Positions 26,876-39,255 are shown, counted from the first letter of the stretch. The stretch is DNA of 64,000 bases from Trabulsiella guamensis ATCC 49490 (GCF_000734965.1 NZ_JMTB01000100.1:1-64000); one strand, 5' to 3'. The notes: a model not told the origin generated them from the sequence alone. Numbers and translations are program-made.

Positions 26876-28777
26876 TTATTGGTCCTCCGCTGCCGATACT
26901 GCCGGATTTTCCGCAGGCAGAACCGTGTTGTTATCGCCAAGCATGATGTGATCGAGGATCTGACGCATAATCGTCCCAACCGCCGGACCTGCACCGCCGT
27001 TCTCCAGAATCATCGCTACCGCGACCTGCGGGTTATCGTAGGGTGCGAAAGCGGTCATCAGTTTGTGGTCACGCAGTCGTTCAGCAATCTTGTGCGCGTT
27101 ATAGGTTTCGTTTGCCTTCAGGCCGAAGACTTGCGCAGTCCCGGATTTTGCCGCCACTTTGTAGGGCGCGCCAGCAAAGTATTTGTGCGCCGTTCCGTTC
27201 CCCCTGTTAGCCACGCCGAACATGCCGTCTTTGGCGATCTCCCAGAAACCGGAGTGGATATCACCCACCGGCGTTTCGTGCGGCTGCGACCATGGCACTT
27301 TTTTGCCTTCTTCCACGGTGCTCATCAGCAGATGCGGTACTTTCACTACCCCATCATTAATGAGGATCATCAGCGCCTTGTTCATCTGAACTGGTGTGGC
27401 GGTCCAGTAGCCCTGGCCGATCCCGACCGGAATGGTATCACCCTGGTACCACGGCTTTTTAAAACGTTTTTGTTTCCATTCGCGGGTTGGCATGTTCCCG
27501 GAACGCTCTTCGGAGAGATCGATGCCAGTGTAATGACCGTAGCCAAACTTGCCCATCCACTGCGAGAGCCGGTCGATGCCCATATCATAGGCCACCTGAT
27601 AGAAGAAGGTATCTGCCGATTCTTCTAATGATTTGGTGATGTTCAGGTGACCATGGCCCCATTTTTTCCAGTCGCGGTAGCGTTTCTCTGAGCCCGGCAA
27701 CTGCCACCAGCCGGGATCGAACAAACTGGTGTTGCGGGTGATCACACCGGCGCTCAGCGCTGAAACGGCGACAAATGGTTTCACGGTAGATGCCGGCGGA
27801 TAGACCCCCTGCGTTGCACGGTTCACCAGTGGGGTATTCGGGTCATTCAGCAGGCCGGAATAATCCTTGCTGGAGATGCCGTCAACGAACAGGTTCGGGT
27901 CATAGCTGGGCATAGAAACCAGCGCCAGGATCCCACCGGTACGCGGATCCGTCACGACCACGGCCGCACGACTGCCTGCCAGCAGGGTTTCAATGTATTG
28001 CTGTAATTTTAGATCGAGCGTCAGATAAATATCATGCCCGGCCTGCGGCGGTACTTCTTTGAGCTGGCGAATGACGCGCCCGCGGTTGTTAACTTCAACT
28101 TCTTCGTAGCCGGTCTGTCCGTGCAGCACATCTTCGTAATAGCGTTCGATGCCCAGTTTCCCGATGTCGTGCGTCGCCGCATAGTTGGCCAGTTTGCCGT
28201 CTTTATCCAGACGTTCGACGTCTTTATCATTAATTTTAGAGACGTAGCCAATGACATGGGTAAGGGCGGAGCCATACGGATAAAAGCGGCGTTTATAACC
28301 TTTCACTTCCACGCCCGGGAAACGGTATTGATTGACCGCAAAACGCGCCACCTGCACTTCCGTCAGGTTGGTTTTCACCGGGATCGAGGTAAAACGATGT
28401 GAACGTGCGCGCTCTTTTTTGAACGCGGCGATGTCATCATCGCTCAGCTCTACGACGCTGCGTAGTGCATCTAGGGTGTCCTGCACGTTATCGACTTTTT
28501 CCGGCATCATCTCCAGCTGATAGATGGTGCGGTTGAGTGCCAGCGGCGTGCCGTTACGATCGTAAATAATGCCGCGACTTGGCGCGATGGGAACCAGTTT
28601 TATGCGGTTTTCGTTCGAACGGGTCTGGTAATCAGTGAAACGGACAATCTGCAGATTATAGAGGTTGGCAATCAGCACGCCAGTAAGCAGCAAAATCCCC
28701 GTAAAGGCGACCAGCGCCCTGCGCACAAACAGCGCGGACTCAGCCGTATAGTCGCGAAAAGAATTCTGTAGTTTCAT
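26876..28777 (-). CDS. mrdA: PBP2, elongasome transpeptidase
   Basis: A 633-residue class B penicillin-binding protein, family length. A short cytoplasmic tail and one membrane helix ([24 protein letters not shown]) precede the pedestal domain, then the transpeptidase with SxxK as [10 protein letters not shown], SxN as SADTFFYQ region and KTG-box KSGTAQV. It crosslinks peptidoglycan made by RodA. It is encoded after rlmH and before mrdB in one run of genes. Confidence 0.97.
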   Translation of the reverse strand: MKLQNSFRDYTAESALFVRRALVAFTGILLLTGVLIANLYNLQIVRFTDYQTRSNENRIKLVPIAPSRGIIYDRNGTPLALNRTIYQLEMMPEKVDNVQDTLDALRSVVELSDDDIAAFKKERARSHRFTSIPVKTNLTEVQVARFAVNQYRFPGVEVKGYKRRFYPYGSALTHVIGYVSKINDKDVERLDKDGKLANYAATHDIGKLGIERYYEDVLHGQTGYEEVEVNNRGRVIRQLKEVPPQAGHDIYLTLDLKLQQYIETLLAGSRAAVVVTDPRTGGILALVSMPSYDPNLFVDGISSKDYSGLLNDPNTPLVNRATQGVYPPASTVKPFVAVSALSAGVITRNTSLFDPGWWQLPGSEKRYRDWKKWGHGHLNITKSLEESADTFFYQVAYDMGIDRLSQWMGKFGYGHYTGIDLSEERSGNMPTREWKQKRFKKPWYQGDTIPVGIGQGYWTATPVQMNKALMILINDGVVKVPHLLMSTVEEGKKVPWSQPHETPVGDIHSGFWEIAKDGMFGVANRGNGTAHKYFAGAPYKVAAKSGTAQVFGLKANETYNAHKIAERLRDHKLMTAFAPYDNPQVAVAMILENGGAGPAVGTIMRQILDHIMLGDNNTVLPAENPAVSAAEDQ

Positions 28778-28804
28778 CCGCTGCTTAATCTACCCTGGTC
28801 ATCA

Positions 28805-29272
28805 TTACTCGCGGTGGTAAGGGTGGTTGGTGGTAATGCTCCACGCCCGGTAAAGGCTTTCCGCGACCAGAACCCGAACCAGCGGGTGTGGCAGCGTCAG
28901 GGCGGAGAGAGACCAACTTTGTTCTGCCGCGGCTTTACAGGCGGGAGATAGCCCTTCAGGACCGCCAATCAGCAGACTGACGTCGCGGCCATCCTGTTTC
29001 CAGCGCTCCAGCTCCAGCGCCAGCTGCGGCGTATCCCAGGGTTTGCCTGGAATATCGAGGGTGACGATGCGGTTTTTGCCTGCGGCGGCCAGCATCAGTT
29101 CGCCCTCTTTATCAAGAATGCGTTTGATATCTGCGTTCTTGCCGCGTTTACCGGCGGGGATCTCCACCAGTTCAAATGGCATATCTTTAGGGAAACGCCG
29201 CAGATATTCAGTAAATCCTGTCTGGACCCAGTCCGGCATTTTGGTGCCAACCGCCACCAGTTGCAGTTTCAC
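28805..29272 (-). CDS. rlmH: RlmH, 23S rRNA pseudouridine-1915 N3-methyltransferase
   Basis: A 155-residue SPOUT methyltransferase that methylates pseudouridine 1915 in helix 69 of assembled 70S ribosomes. It has the knot motifs [14 protein letters not shown] and [22 protein letters not shown]. It starts with GTG, as in E. coli. It follows rsfS by three bases, so the pair links ribosome maturation and silencing with the cell-wall genes downstream. Confidence 0.97.
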   Translation of the reverse strand: MKLQLVAVGTKMPDWVQTGFTEYLRRFPKDMPFELVEIPAGKRGKNADIKRILDKEGELMLAAAGKNRIVTLDIPGKPWDTPQLALELERWKQDGRDVSLLIGGPEGLSPACKAAAEQSWSLSALTLPHPLVRVLVAESLYRAWSITTNHPYHRE

Positions 29273-29275
29273 GCA

Positions 29276-29848
<573 letters not shown>

Positions 29849-30463
29849 TTATCCCGATGCTTTCTCGTAAATTGCACGACTATTAAGCACCTGAAGCGAG
29901 ATAAAATCATCCCTTACATCAAACAAACTCCAGGCGCCCTGGTCGACAGGAAAGTGCCACATCCCTGCTGCCGGAAGCCCGAGCAGCAGGGCTGTCATCA
30001 GGCTTAACACGCCCTGATGGCTAACGACCAGAATGTGCTGATGGTGGTGATGCTCGTGAAGCAGCGTAAGGCATTCCTGCACGCGATGAGAAAAAGCCTG
30101 AAACCCTTCGCCATTGGTAGGCGTGGCATGTTGCCAGTCGGCGCACCACGCGGCGTAATTCTCGCTATCTTCGACGGTGAGATCGCGATGGTGACGCAGT
30201 TCCCAGTCGCCAAAAAACATTTCATTCAGTAGTGGCGTGGTGAGCATCGGTACCTCGCGCCCGACGAGTACCAGCCTGGCGGTATGTTGCGCGCGCTCCA
30301 GCTCGCTGCATAACACGATGTCAAAAGGCACTTGCCGGAGCAACGTGGCGAGCGTTTCCGCCTGTCGGATGCCACGTGGTGTCAGCGACGTGGGAGCATG
30401 GCCGCTGTATACGCCAGCGACGTTGGCCTCCGTTTCACCGTGTCGAACCAGCCAGAGTTTCAT
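29849..30463 (-). CDS. cobC: CobC, adenosylcobalamin/alpha-ribazole phosphatase
   Basis: A 204-residue histidine phosphatase. The RHG motif LVRHGETEAN is at the N-terminus, a second catalytic region ERAQHTARL lies near residue 58 and the second histidine in VVSHQGVLSLM near 150. It removes phosphate from alpha-ribazole phosphate or adenosylcobalamin phosphate at the end of the B12 nucleotide-loop pathway. It follows nadD by two bases, which is a positional rather than functional link. Confidence 0.93.
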   Translation of the reverse strand: MKLWLVRHGETEANVAGVYSGHAPTSLTPRGIRQAETLATLLRQVPFDIVLCSELERAQHTARLVLVGREVPMLTTPLLNEMFFGDWELRHHRDLTVEDSENYAAWCADWQHATPTNGEGFQAFSHRVQECLTLLHEHHHHQHILVVSHQGVLSLMTALLLGLPAAGMWHFPVDQGAWSLFDVRDDFISLQVLNSRAIYEKASG

Positions 30464-30465
30464 CG

Positions 30466-31113
30466 TTACCCGGCCTGATACAGACCTTGCTGGTGAATGT
30501 ACTCCAGCACTGCTTCAGGCAGCAGATCGTCGCAGGGCTCCCCACGCTCCAGGCGTTCACGGATGATGGTGGCGGAGATATCAAACCACGGCGTTTCCGC
30601 CAGATAGATTTTACCGGCAGGAAGCGAGTGCAGGTTTTCGATATCCCACGTCAGGTGATTTTCCAGCCACCGCTGATGCTGTTCTTCTGCCATCTCTAAC
30701 GGATAGCCGGGACGACGAGTGACGATCAGGTGCGCGTTGTCGAGGATGGTGTCGTACTGGTGCCATGTGGGGAAGTTCAACAGCGAATCCTGGCCGATGA
30801 TAAATGCCAGCGGTTTTTGCGGCCCGACTTCCGCTCGCATCTCTTTTAATGTCAGCGCGGTCCAGGAAGGCGCATCGCGTTTCAGTTCGCGTTCATCGAG
30901 GACAAACAAGGGCTTATCGGCAATCGCCAGTTCGACCATTCGCTTGCGCTGTTCGCTGCTCGCTTCCGGCTGTGGGCGGTGTGGCGGTACATTGTTGGGG
31001 ATAATGATCACTTTCGACAGACCGATCTGGTTTGCCAGAATTTCGACGGGTTTCAGATGCCCGTAATGCACCGGATCAAAGGTGCCACCATAAATTGCCT
31101 GCAACGATGTCAT
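30466..31113 (-). CDS. nadD: NadD, nicotinate-nucleotide adenylyltransferase
   Basis: A 215-residue nucleotidylyltransferase that makes deamido-NAD from NaMN and ATP. It has the [13 protein letters not shown] motif (family (H/T)xGH) at the N-terminus and the [10 protein letters not shown] motif near the end. The start at 31113 is one base from the holA stop, as in E. coli, and gives [14 protein letters not shown] start 12 bases upstream is less likely. Confidence 0.97.
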   Translation of the reverse strand: MTSLQAIYGGTFDPVHYGHLKPVEILANQIGLSKVIIIPNNVPPHRPQPEASSEQRKRMVELAIADKPLFVLDERELKRDAPSWTALTLKEMRAEVGPQKPLAFIIGQDSLLNFPTWHQYDTILDNAHLIVTRRPGYPLEMAEEQHQRWLENHLTWDIENLHSLPAGKIYLAETPWFDISATIIRERLERGEPCDDLLPEAVLEYIHQQGLYQAG

Positions 31114-31114
31114 A

Positions 31115-32146
31115 TCATCCATCAATAAATACGTCAGCCAGTGCCTTATGACAGAGTAGCAGAGAAAGGCTTTCCAGCTCAGCCCAGACGGACTGACCGT
31201 AGTCTTTTTTCAGCATTAACTCGGTACGGCTCAGCAGTGTCACGGCTTGTCGCAGTTGAGCCGCACTCAGACGATTCAGCGCCTCGGTGATGAGCGGTCG
31301 TCGATTCTGCCAGACGCGATGCTTGTCGAGCAGGGTGCGCAACGGCATCTGTGCGGACTGGCGTTTGATCGTAACCAGCATCAGCAGTTCCCGCTGCAGC
31401 GTGCGTAACAGAATCACCGGCTCGCTGCCTTCCAGACGAAGCTGTTGAAGAATATGCAGCGCCCGTTTGCTTTTCCCGGCGAGCAACGCATCAAGCCAGT
31501 GGAAGGGGGTGAAATGTGCGGCGTCGTTTACTGCCTTTTCGACGCGCGGCAGTGTCAGCTTGCCGTCAGGCCACAGCAGTGCCAGCCGTTCCAGCGCCTG
31601 CGACAGCGCCAGCAGGTTGCCTTCATAGCAGTAACACAACAACTGACTGGCCGCGTCATCAAGTTGTAGATTGAGCTGACGGGCGCGTGCAGCCAGCCAT
31701 TTTGGCAGTTGCGCCTGCTCTGGCGTCTGGCAGGTAATCATTACCGAGCGGTTAGCCAGTTGCGTCACCCATGCGGCATTTTCCTGCGCTTTCGTGAACT
31801 TGTTGCCGCGACAGATCAGCAGCAGATCGTCATGCAGCAGACCGGTCAGCGTGGCGAGTTGTTCATTGATGGCGGCGTTAGTGCCGTTTTCCGGTAGCAG
31901 CAGCAGGATGGTTTGTCGGCTGGCGAACAGGCTCATTGCCTGGCAGAGCGAGAAAAGGGCGCTCCAGTCGGTGCTGGCATCAATGCTGACGGTGTGATGT
32001 TCTTCGAACCCCTGCGCCGCAGCCGCCTGACGGACCGCGTCCTGACTTTCCTGCAACAGTAGCGGATCATTGCCCAACAGCAGATACGCCGCGCGCAGCC
32101 CTTCGGTGAGCTGCGCGCGGAGTTGTTCCGGGTACAACCGAATCAT
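31115..32146 (-). CDS. holA: DNA polymerase III delta subunit
   Basis: A 343-residue clamp-loader subunit that opens the beta clamp. The beta-binding N-terminal domain ([21 protein letters not shown]) is followed by an AAA+-like fold without a working Walker site and a C-terminal collar domain. It is the same length as the E. coli protein. Its ATG overlaps the lptE stop by one base, and nadD follows with one base between, so the run lptE–holA–nadD–cobC is tightly coupled. Confidence 0.97.
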   Translation of the reverse strand: MIRLYPEQLRAQLTEGLRAAYLLLGNDPLLLQESQDAVRQAAAAQGFEEHHTVSIDASTDWSALFSLCQAMSLFASRQTILLLLPENGTNAAINEQLATLTGLLHDDLLLICRGNKFTKAQENAAWVTQLANRSVMITCQTPEQAQLPKWLAARARQLNLQLDDAASQLLCYCYEGNLLALSQALERLALLWPDGKLTLPRVEKAVNDAAHFTPFHWLDALLAGKSKRALHILQQLRLEGSEPVILLRTLQRELLMLVTIKRQSAQMPLRTLLDKHRVWQNRRPLITEALNRLSAAQLRQAVTLLSRTELMLKKDYGQSVWAELESLSLLLCHKALADVFIDG

Positions 32147-32733
32147 CAGTTACCCAGCGTTGTGGAGACACGGGAGTCGGATGACGTTTCTTCGGTAGTC
32201 GTCACCGGCGTGGTGTCGTTTTTCGTTTCCTGAACATCAGCAACCCGTACGCTTGGTAGCTTACGAATTAATTGCTCAGCGGCCTTGTCGTACATTTCCT
32301 GAATGATCAGGCTCTGTTCGGCGTCTTTTGCCAGCGCTGTTTGCGGGTTATCGAAGAAAGAACGATAAACCTTGGTGTTGATCGGGTAGATGTCATGACC
32401 CGGGATGAGTACGCTGGCGTTGACCGTCAGCACCATCTGATATTCCGCCGTACGACCATCCTGGAAAATGGACGCAGTATCTTTGCTGATGGTGGATCCG
32501 AGCAGACGCAGGGACGGAATGTCCTTGCGCAGGGTGCTGCCATCCACCAGTTCTACGCCATTCAGACGCAGCTGGTTACGCACCGAACGGCTTAACGGGC
32601 CATTGGGGTCGCCAGACTGGAAAATCATGGTTTTCATCGTCTCCGGTACCTGCGTGGTACTACGCAGGTGCCAGCCACACCCGGCGGTGACCAGCACCGT
32701 CAGGGATAACAATAATGTTGCCAGATATCGCAC
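32146..32733 (-). CDS. lptE: LptE, LPS-assembly lipoprotein
   Basis: A 195-residue outer-membrane lipoprotein that plugs the LptD barrel and delivers lipopolysaccharide to the surface. The signal peptide ends in the lipobox TAGC (Cys near residue 19). The mature part keeps the GWHLR start and the [24 protein letters not shown] region. The start is GTG at 32733, as in E. coli. The variable Thr/Ser-rich C-terminus is expected. It directly follows leuS. Confidence 0.96.
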   Translation of the reverse strand: MRYLATLLLSLTVLVTAGCGWHLRSTTQVPETMKTMIFQSGDPNGPLSRSVRNQLRLNGVELVDGSTLRKDIPSLRLLGSTISKDTASIFQDGRTAEYQMVLTVNASVLIPGHDIYPINTKVYRSFFDNPQTALAKDAEQSLIIQEMYDKAAEQLIRKLPSVRVADVQETKNDTTPVTTTEETSSDSRVSTTLGN

Positions 32734-32747
32734 GCTTCCTCCCGCGC

Positions 32748-35330
32748 TTAGCCAACGACCAGGTTGAGCAGTTTACCCGGTACGTAAATCACTTTACGCA
32801 CGGTAACACCGTCAAGATATTTCGCGACCAGATGTTCCTGGCCCGCACGTTCACGAACCTGTTCTTCGGTGGCATCCACCGGAACGGTAATTTTACCACG
32901 TACTTTACCGTTCACCTGGACGACGACCAGCGTGCTGTCTTCCACCATCGCTTTTTCATCAGCAACCGGCCACGGTGCGTGGTCGATATCGCCTTCACCA
33001 CCCAGTTCCTGCCACAGCGTAAAGCTGACGTGCGGGGTGAACGGGTTGAGCATGCGAACCACCGCCAGTAACGCTTCGCGGATCAAAGCACGATCCTGCT
33101 CACCTTCCTGAGGTGCTTTCGCCAGCTTGTTCATCAGCTCCATGATCGCCGCAATCGCGGTGTTGAAGGTCTGACGGCGGCCGATATCATCGGTCACTTT
33201 GGCAATCGTTTTATGGACGTCACGACGCAGCGCTTTTTGGTCTTCCGTCAGCGCGGCAACATTCAGTGGCGCGACCGGACCGAGCGCGGTGTGCTCGTAG
33301 ACCAGTTTCCAGACGCGTTTCAGGAAGCGGTTTGCGCCTTCCACACCGGATTCCTGCCATTCCAGCGTCATATCTGCCGGCGAGGCGAACATCATGAACA
33401 GACGCACGGTATCCGCGCCGTAACGCTCAACCATTACCTGCGGGTCGATGCCGTTGTTTTTCGACTTCGACATTTTGCTCATGCCGGTATAAACCAGCTC
33501 GTGACCTGCGGCATCTTTCGCTTTCACGATGCGGCCTTTGTCGTCGCGCTCAATGATGGCATCCACCGGGGAAACCCAGTTACGCTCGCCGCTTTCGCCG
33601 ACGTAATAAAACGCGTCCGCCAGCACCATGCCCTGACAGAGCAGCTGTTTCGCCGGCTCGTCAGAGTTCACCATGCCGGCATCGCGCATCAACTTGTGGA
33701 AGAAGCGGAAATAGAGCAGGTGCATGATGGCGTGTTCGATACCGCCGATGTAAATATCGACCGGCAGCCAGTAGTTGGCGGCGTCGGAATCGAGCATCCC
33801 TTCGTTGTACTGTGGGCAGGTGTAGCGCGCATAGTACCAGGAGGACTCCATAAAGGTGTCGAAGGTGTCAGTTTCACGCAGGGCAGGCTTGCCGTTAACA
33901 GTGGTTTTTGCCCACTGCGGATCCGCTTTGATCGGGCTGGTAATGCCGTCCATCACCACGTCTTCCGGCAGGATCACCGGCAGTTGATCTTCCGGTGTTG
34001 GCATCACGGTGCCATCTTCCAGGGTGACCATCGGGATTGGCGCGCCCCAGTAACGCTGACGGGACACGCCCCAGTCACGCAGACGGAAGTTGACTTTGCG
34101 CTCACCGACGCCCATTGACGCCAGTTTATCGGCAATAGCGTTGAAACCGTCTTCATAAGACAGACCGCTGAACTCGCCGGAATTAAACAGCGTGCCTTTG
34201 TCGGTCAGCGCCTGTTCGGAGAGATCCGGTTCAGAGCCGTCTGCCGCCAGAATGACCGGTTTGATGGACAGACCGTATTTGCTGGCAAATTCGTAGTCGC
34301 GCTGATCATGGCCTGGAACGGCCATCACTGCGCCAGTGCCGTATTCCATCAGCACGAAGTTAGCGGCCCATACCGGAATGGCTTCGCCGGTCAGCGGATG
34401 AATCGCTTTAAACCCGGTGTCGATGCCTTTCTTCTCCATAGTCGCCATATCGGCTTCGGCCACTTTAGTGTTACGGCATTCGTCGATAAATGCCGCCAGC
34501 TCAGGATTGTTCGCTGCCGCCTGTTGCGCCAGCGGATGACCCGCGGCAACCGCCAGGTAGGTACAACCCATGAAGGTGTCCGGACGGGTGGTGTAGACGG
34601 TGAGCTTGTCGGCATAACCGGTCACGTCAAACGAGATTTCAACCCCTTCAGAACGGCCGATCCAGTTGCGCTGCATGGTTTTAACGGTGTCTGGCCAGTG
34701 ATCCAGGTTATCCAGATCATTGAGCAGTTCGTCCGCGTAAGCGGTGATTTTGATAAACCACTGCGGGATCTCTTTACGCTCGACTTTGGTGTCGCAGCGC
34801 CAGCAGCAGCCGTCGATAACCTGTTCGTTCGCAAGAACAGTCTGGTCGTTCGGGCACCAGTTCACCGCCGAGGTTTTTTTGTAGACCAGGCCTTTCTTAT
34901 ACAGCTCGGTAAAGAATTTCTGTTCCCAACGGTAATATTCCGGGGTACAGGTTGCCAGCTCGCGGCTCCAGTCATAACCGAAGCCCAGCATTTTGAGCTG
35001 GTTTTTCATGTAGGCGATATTGTCGTAGGTCCACGGCGCTGGCGCGGTGTTGTTCTTCACCGCAGCACCTTCTGCCGGCAGACCGAACGCATCCCAGCCG
35101 ATAGGCTGCAGAACGTTTTTTCCCAGCATGCGCTGATAACGCGCGATCACATCACCGATGGTGTAGTTACGCACGTGGCCCATGTGTAGTCGACCAGAAG
35201 GATAGGGGAGCATCGACAGGCAATAGTATTTCTCTTTGCTGTTGTCTTCAGTAACTTCAAATGTGCGCTTCTCATCCCAGTGTTGCTGGACTTTCGATTC
35301 TATCTCTTCCGGGCGGTATTGCTCTTGCAT
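32748..35330 (-). CDS. leuS: Leucyl-tRNA synthetase
   Basis: An 860-residue class I synthetase, identical in length to E. coli. Visible are the HIGH-type motif [12 protein letters not shown] near residue 42, the zinc-like knuckle CCWRCDT, the CP1 editing domain with TTRPDTFMG and the KMSKS loop [11 protein letters not shown] near 620. The start at 35330 ([12 protein letters not shown]) is used; the longer frame to 35438 is not conserved. Upstream is divergent ybeL. Confidence 0.98.
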   Translation of the reverse strand: MQEQYRPEEIESKVQQHWDEKRTFEVTEDNSKEKYYCLSMLPYPSGRLHMGHVRNYTIGDVIARYQRMLGKNVLQPIGWDAFGLPAEGAAVKNNTAPAPWTYDNIAYMKNQLKMLGFGYDWSRELATCTPEYYRWEQKFFTELYKKGLVYKKTSAVNWCPNDQTVLANEQVIDGCCWRCDTKVERKEIPQWFIKITAYADELLNDLDNLDHWPDTVKTMQRNWIGRSEGVEISFDVTGYADKLTVYTTRPDTFMGCTYLAVAAGHPLAQQAAANNPELAAFIDECRNTKVAEADMATMEKKGIDTGFKAIHPLTGEAIPVWAANFVLMEYGTGAVMAVPGHDQRDYEFASKYGLSIKPVILAADGSEPDLSEQALTDKGTLFNSGEFSGLSYEDGFNAIADKLASMGVGERKVNFRLRDWGVSRQRYWGAPIPMVTLEDGTVMPTPEDQLPVILPEDVVMDGITSPIKADPQWAKTTVNGKPALRETDTFDTFMESSWYYARYTCPQYNEGMLDSDAANYWLPVDIYIGGIEHAIMHLLYFRFFHKLMRDAGMVNSDEPAKQLLCQGMVLADAFYYVGESGERNWVSPVDAIIERDDKGRIVKAKDAAGHELVYTGMSKMSKSKNNGIDPQVMVERYGADTVRLFMMFASPADMTLEWQESGVEGANRFLKRVWKLVYEHTALGPVAPLNVAALTEDQKALRRDVHKTIAKVTDDIGRRQTFNTAIAAIMELMNKLAKAPQEGEQDRALIREALLAVVRMLNPFTPHVSFTLWQELGGEGDIDHAPWPVADEKAMVEDSTLVVVQVNGKVRGKITVPVDATEEQVRERAGQEHLVAKYLDGVTVRKVIYVPGKLLNLVVG

Positions 35331-35544
35331 GGCAGCCAGTGGTCCTGTTTTCAATACAGCTACAAACGTAGCCAATGGATGTGTTATTTCAGATCCGCAT
35401 AGCATAGCCCAAACGTCCACGGCAAAACAGCCTTTCACACATTAAGCGCTGGCGTTTATTTACCGGGTCTGTGGTCTGGCTGACACAGCACTGAGCAAAT
35501 AAGGTCTATCATTAGAGAGAGTTAACGACCCAGGAGACGAAACA
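35331..35544. promoter_or_regulatory. Divergent leuS–ybeL spacer
   Basis: The spacer must carry the leuS promoter on the minus strand and the ybeL promoter on the plus strand. No distinct operator was recognised. Confidence 0.3.
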
Positions 35545-36027
35545 ATGAACAAGGTTGCTCAATATTATCGCGAACTGGTCACGTCGCTGACCGAGCGTTT
35601 ACGCAACGGAGAGCGTGACATCGACGCGCTGGTGGAACAGGCGCGCGTACGGGTCAGTCAAACCGGGGAGTTAACGCGTACCGAAATTGAAGAGGTGACG
35701 CGCGCTGTGCGCCGTGATCTTGAAGAGTTCGCCCGCAGCTATGAAGAGAGCCAGGACGAACTCAATGACAGCGTGTTTATGCGGGTCATCAAAGAGAGTC
35801 TCTGGCAGGAGCTGGCGGACATCACTGACAAAACACAGCTTGAATGGCGCGAGGTTTTCCAGGATCTCAATCATCACGGCGTCTACCATAGCGGCGAAGT
35901 CGTTGGACTTGGAAATCTGGTGTGTGAAAAATGCCATTACCATCTGGCGATTTATACCCCGGACGTGCTGCCGTTGTGCCCGAAATGCGGACACGATCAG
36001 TTTCAGCGCCGTCCGTTTGAACCTTAA
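35545..36027 (+). CDS. ybeL: YbeL, zinc-ribbon protein of unknown role
   Basis: A 160-residue DUF1451 protein, same length as in E. coli. The N-terminal two-thirds is charged and likely helical or coiled coil ([22 protein letters not shown]), and the C-terminus has a zinc ribbon, CEKCHY...CPKCGH. Function unknown. It has a CAGGAG ribosome site. It ends convergently with rihA and the coding regions overlap by four bases; the ybeQ–hscC block found between them in E. coli K-12 is absent. Confidence 0.92.
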   Translation: MNKVAQYYRELVTSLTERLRNGERDIDALVEQARVRVSQTGELTRTEIEEVTRAVRRDLEEFARSYEESQDELNDSVFMRVIKESLWQELADITDKTQLEWREVFQDLNHHGVYHSGEVVGLGNLVCEKCHYHLAIYTPDVLPLCPKCGHDQFQRRPFEP

Positions 36028-36959
36028 TGGTAAAACGCCAGTCGTTCCGCCAGCAGACTGACAAACGCCTGGCGGTCGATGTCAATCATCACCGTGGCGT
36101 TGGGGCGGTTTTGGGTGAGGAAGAAGTAATCCACCACTGTCATGCCCTGGGTATATTTCCCCTGGGTTTCAACGCCAACCCAGCGGTCAACGGTGGTGAA
36201 TATCTCCGGCTTAAGCAGCCAGGCGATGGTGCATGGATCATGCAGCGGCGCGCCAGTGAATCCCCATTTCTCCTGCTTGTGGTACTCCATAAAGAAATCC
36301 AGCAGTTCAGCAACGATGGTCGAGACTTTGTTGCCAATGGCGCGAAAACGTTCGATATCTTCCCGGTGGATCTGCGCTTTGTGCGTGACGTCGAGACCTG
36401 CCATGACGACAGGGATCCCCGACTGAAAGACGATCTCCGCCGCTTCCGGGTCAACGAAAATATTGAACTCCGCCGCCGGTGTCCAGTTACCGGGCGCTAT
36501 CGCGCCGCCCATGATCACGATGCGAGCAATGTTGCGGTGTAATTGAGGATGACTATTCAGCAGCAGCGCGACGTTCGTCTGCGGGCCGGTCGCCACGATC
36601 GTGACGGGTATCGGGCTTTCACGTAACACCTTTGCCATCAGCTCAACGGCGGTACACTGTTGAGCCGCAAAGCCGGGTTCCGGCAGCGTCGGACCATCAA
36701 GACCACTTTCGCCGTGCACATTGTCAGCGATGATCAGTTCGCGCATCAGTGGTTTTACCGCTCCACCAGCTACCGGAATATCCGTACGTTTTAGCAGCGT
36801 CAGCATCCGCAGTACGTTGCGCAGGGTTTTATCGGGCGTCTGGTTACCGGCGGATGAGGTAATGGCTTTGACATCAAGTTCTGGCGATGCGAGGGCGAGC
36901 ACCATGGCGATCGCGTCGTCGTGCCCCGGATCGCAGTCAAGAAGAATGGGCTGCGTCAT
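36024..36959 (-). CDS. rihA: RihA, pyrimidine-specific ribonucleoside hydrolase
   Basis: A 311-residue nucleoside hydrolase. It carries the calcium-binding [12 protein letters not shown] motif at the N-terminus and family segments [10 protein letters not shown] and DVTHKAQIH, with active-site histidine later in [13 protein letters not shown]. It cleaves cytidine and uridine to base plus ribose. It stands alone between ybeL and gltL, with a GC-rich hairpin upstream. Confidence 0.96.
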   Translation of the reverse strand: MTQPILLDCDPGHDDAIAMVLALASPELDVKAITSSAGNQTPDKTLRNVLRMLTLLKRTDIPVAGGAVKPLMRELIIADNVHGESGLDGPTLPEPGFAAQQCTAVELMAKVLRESPIPVTIVATGPQTNVALLLNSHPQLHRNIARIVIMGGAIAPGNWTPAAEFNIFVDPEAAEIVFQSGIPVVMAGLDVTHKAQIHREDIERFRAIGNKVSTIVAELLDFFMEYHKQEKWGFTGAPLHDPCTIAWLLKPEIFTTVDRWVGVETQGKYTQGMTVVDYFFLTQNRPNATVMIDIDRQAFVSLLAERLAFYH

Positions 36960-37043
36960 AGCGGCTCCTTATAGAGGGAATTTGTGACAAGGGTAACGCC
37001 AGCGAGTAGGACAGACGAGAAAACAGAACGGAAAGCGTGACGT

Positions 37044-37068
37044 GGCGCGCACTCTGGAAGTGCGCGCC
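37044..37068 (-). terminator. GC-rich hairpin after gltL
   Basis: Ten-base arms GGCGCGCACT and AGTGCGCGCC flank a five-base loop 12 bases past the gltL stop. It lacks a T-tract but is very stable. Confidence 0.6.
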
Positions 37069-37079
37069 GACAGGGTGAA

Positions 37080-37804
37080 TTAGTGCAGAATTTTGGCGAG
37101 GAAATCTTTTGCGCGCTCCGATTTCGGATTAGCGAAGAAAGCCTCTTTTTCAGAGTCTTCCACGATCTTACCTTCATCCATAAAGATCACGCGGTTTGCC
37201 ACTTTACGGGCGAAGCCCATTTCGTGCGTTACCACCATCATCGTCATTCCTTCCTGCGCCAGTTCAACCATGACGTCCAGCACTTCGTTGATCATTTCCG
37301 GGTCGAGTGCGGAAGTCGGTTCGTCAAACAGCATCGCAACCGGATCCATACACAGCGCACGGGCAATCGCCACACGCTGCTGCTGGCCGCCCGACAACTG
37401 TGCCGGGTATTTATTCGCATGTGCTGACAGGCCACGCGCTCCAGCAGTTTTAGCCCTTTTTCACGCGCGGAGGCTTTGTTGCGTTTCAACACTTTTACCT
37501 GCGCCAGCGTCAGGTTTTCAATGATCGACAGGTGCGGGAACAACTCGAAGTGCTGAAAAACCATCCCGACGTGGGAACGCAGCTCTGCGAGGTTGGTTTT
37601 CTTATCGTTCACTTTGGTGCCGTTGACCACGATTTCGCCTTTTTGCACCGGTTCGAGGCCGTTAACGGTTTTAATCAGGGTCGATTTACCGGAGCCGGAA
37701 GGCCCGCAAACCACCACTACTTCACCTTTTTTGACTTCTGTGGAGCAGTCGGTCAGCACCTGAAAGTGACCATACCATTTAGAAACATTTTTCAGGGTAA
37801 TCAT
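37080..37804 (-). pseudogene. gltL: gltL, ATPase of the glutamate/aspartate ABC transporter, frameshifted
   Basis: Two adjoining frames together match the 241-residue GltL. The first (from 37804) has CGPSGSGKST (Walker A), VFQHFELFPHLSI and continues correctly to KLLERV at residue 124, then shifts to an unrelated tail. The second frame resumes with the expected LSANxN-type region, LSGGQQQR signature, Walker [14 protein letters not shown] and the normal end DFLAKILH. The total span of 725 bases is one short of the expected 726. One G is missing from a G-run (GTGGCC where GTGGGCC is expected) near 37432–37433. Either a true inactivating mutation or a sequencing or assembly error. Confidence 0.93.
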
Positions 37805-38478
37805 TACACTGTCCTTTTCTTCAACCAGCTGACCAACAGCGATGCGCTTAAACTGATGGCAAAGTACACGGCGCCTGCAAAGAGGATCATTTCGACCTGG
37901 GTGCCGTCACGTTCGCCAATGGTGGAGGCGGTACGGAAAAAGTCCGCCAGGCTCAATACATAAACCAGTGAGGTATCCTGGAACAGTACGATGCCCTGCG
38001 TGAGCAGCAATGGCACCATGGCGCGGAACGCCTGCGGCAGAATAATGAGTTTCATTGACTGCCAGTGTGTCATCCCCAGCGCCAGTGCCGCGCTCGACTG
38101 CCCACGGGAAATGCTCTGGATCCCCGCGCGGATGATTTCGGAATAATAGGCGGCTTCAAACATTGAAAACGCCACCATTGCGGAAATCAGGCGGATATCG
38201 GTTTTCGGTGACAGTCCGAGCACGTTTTGCAGGAAACCCGGCACTATCAGGTAAAACCACAGCAATACCATTACCAGAGGGACTGAGCGGAATACGTTAA
38301 CGTACGCTTTGGCAAACCACGCCAGCGGCAGGAAGGTCGACAGCCGCATGACAGCCAGCAGCGTGCCCCAGACGATGCCGATAATCACTGCCGTCACGGT
38401 AATTTTCAGGGTGATCACCAGCCCTGCCAGCAGATACGGCATGGAGGGAACAATGGAACTCCAGTCAAACTCGTACAT
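37804..38478 (-). CDS. gltK: GltK, glutamate/aspartate ABC permease subunit
   Basis: A 224-residue inner-membrane permease with five or so helices. The cytoplasmic coupling loop carries the ABC EAA motif [29 protein letters not shown]. It forms the channel with GltJ. Its start overlaps the gltJ stop by one base and its stop overlaps the gltL start by one base. With gltL broken, this channel would have no dedicated ATPase unless another paralogue supplies it. Confidence 0.96.
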   Translation of the reverse strand: MYEFDWSSIVPSMPYLLAGLVITLKITVTAVIIGIVWGTLLAVMRLSTFLPLAWFAKAYVNVFRSVPLVMVLLWFYLIVPGFLQNVLGLSPKTDIRLISAMVAFSMFEAAYYSEIIRAGIQSISRGQSSAALALGMTHWQSMKLIILPQAFRAMVPLLLTQGIVLFQDTSLVYVLSLADFFRTASTIGERDGTQVEMILFAGAVYFAISLSASLLVSWLKKRTV

Positions 38479-39218
38479 TATTTGCCTCCCAGATTGCCAG
38501 GCAGGCGAACCTTGCGTTCAACCAGATTCATCACCAGCATAATCACAGCGTTAATGAACACATAGGCCAGCGTAATGGCGGTAAACGATTCCCAGGCGTG
38601 CGCGGAGTAATCCAGCAGTTTGCCCGCTTGCGCCGCCATATCCACCAGACCGATGGTCGAGGCGATGGCGGAGTTTTTCACCAGGTTCATCATTTCGGAC
38701 GTCATGGGTGGCACAATCACGCGATAAGCGTTTGGCAGCAGCACATAGCGGTAGGTTTGCGGCAGCGTCAGCCCCATCGCCAGCCCGGCATTTTTTTGCC
38801 CGCGTGGCAGCGACTGAATCGCAGCGCGTACCTGTTCACACACACGGGCGGCGGTAAACAGCCCCAGACAGAACAATGAAGAGAGAAAGAACTGAATGTT
38901 CGGATCCAGTTCAGATTTGAACCACATCCCAAGATTTTCTGGCAGCAGTTCCGGTACCACCAGATACCAGGTAAAAAACTGCACAATCAGCGGGACGTTA
39001 CGGAAAAGCTCAACATACAGCGTGCCAATACCAGAAAGAAAACGGTTGGGGACGGTACGCAGAATGCCAAAAAGAGAGCCTACCAGGAAAGCGATAATCC
39101 AGGCGGAAACCGACAGGGCGACGGTAACCTGAAAGCCGCTCCACAGCCAGCCCAGATAAGTGGTGTTGCCGAACGGGGCTTGTTGCAGAAATATGCCCCA
39201 GTTCCAGTCTATTGACAT
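38478..39218 (-). CDS. gltJ: GltJ, glutamate/aspartate ABC permease subunit
   Basis: A 246-residue permease, E. coli length. It carries the coupling loop [29 protein letters not shown] and the C-terminal [31 protein letters not shown]. The start at 39218 ([17 protein letters not shown]) is used; the frame continues upstream into the SroC terminator and is not real coding there. It lies downstream of gltI, separated by a terminator-containing leader. Confidence 0.96.
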   Translation of the reverse strand: MSIDWNWGIFLQQAPFGNTTYLGWLWSGFQVTVALSVSAWIIAFLVGSLFGILRTVPNRFLSGIGTLYVELFRNVPLIVQFFTWYLVVPELLPENLGMWFKSELDPNIQFFLSSLFCLGLFTAARVCEQVRAAIQSLPRGQKNAGLAMGLTLPQTYRYVLLPNAYRVIVPPMTSEMMNLVKNSAIASTIGLVDMAAQAGKLLDYSAHAWESFTAITLAYVFINAVIMLVMNLVERKVRLPGNLGGK

Positions 39219-39230
39219 AATAAACTCCAG

Positions 39231-39255
39231 AAAAAAAAGGGTAGCAGCGCTACCC
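39231..39255 (-). terminator. Terminator between gltI and gltJ (SroC 3' end)
   Basis: The GGGTAGC/GCTACCC stem is followed by T8 on the minus strand. It allows partial readthrough into gltJKL, giving more binding protein than permease. Confidence 0.92.
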
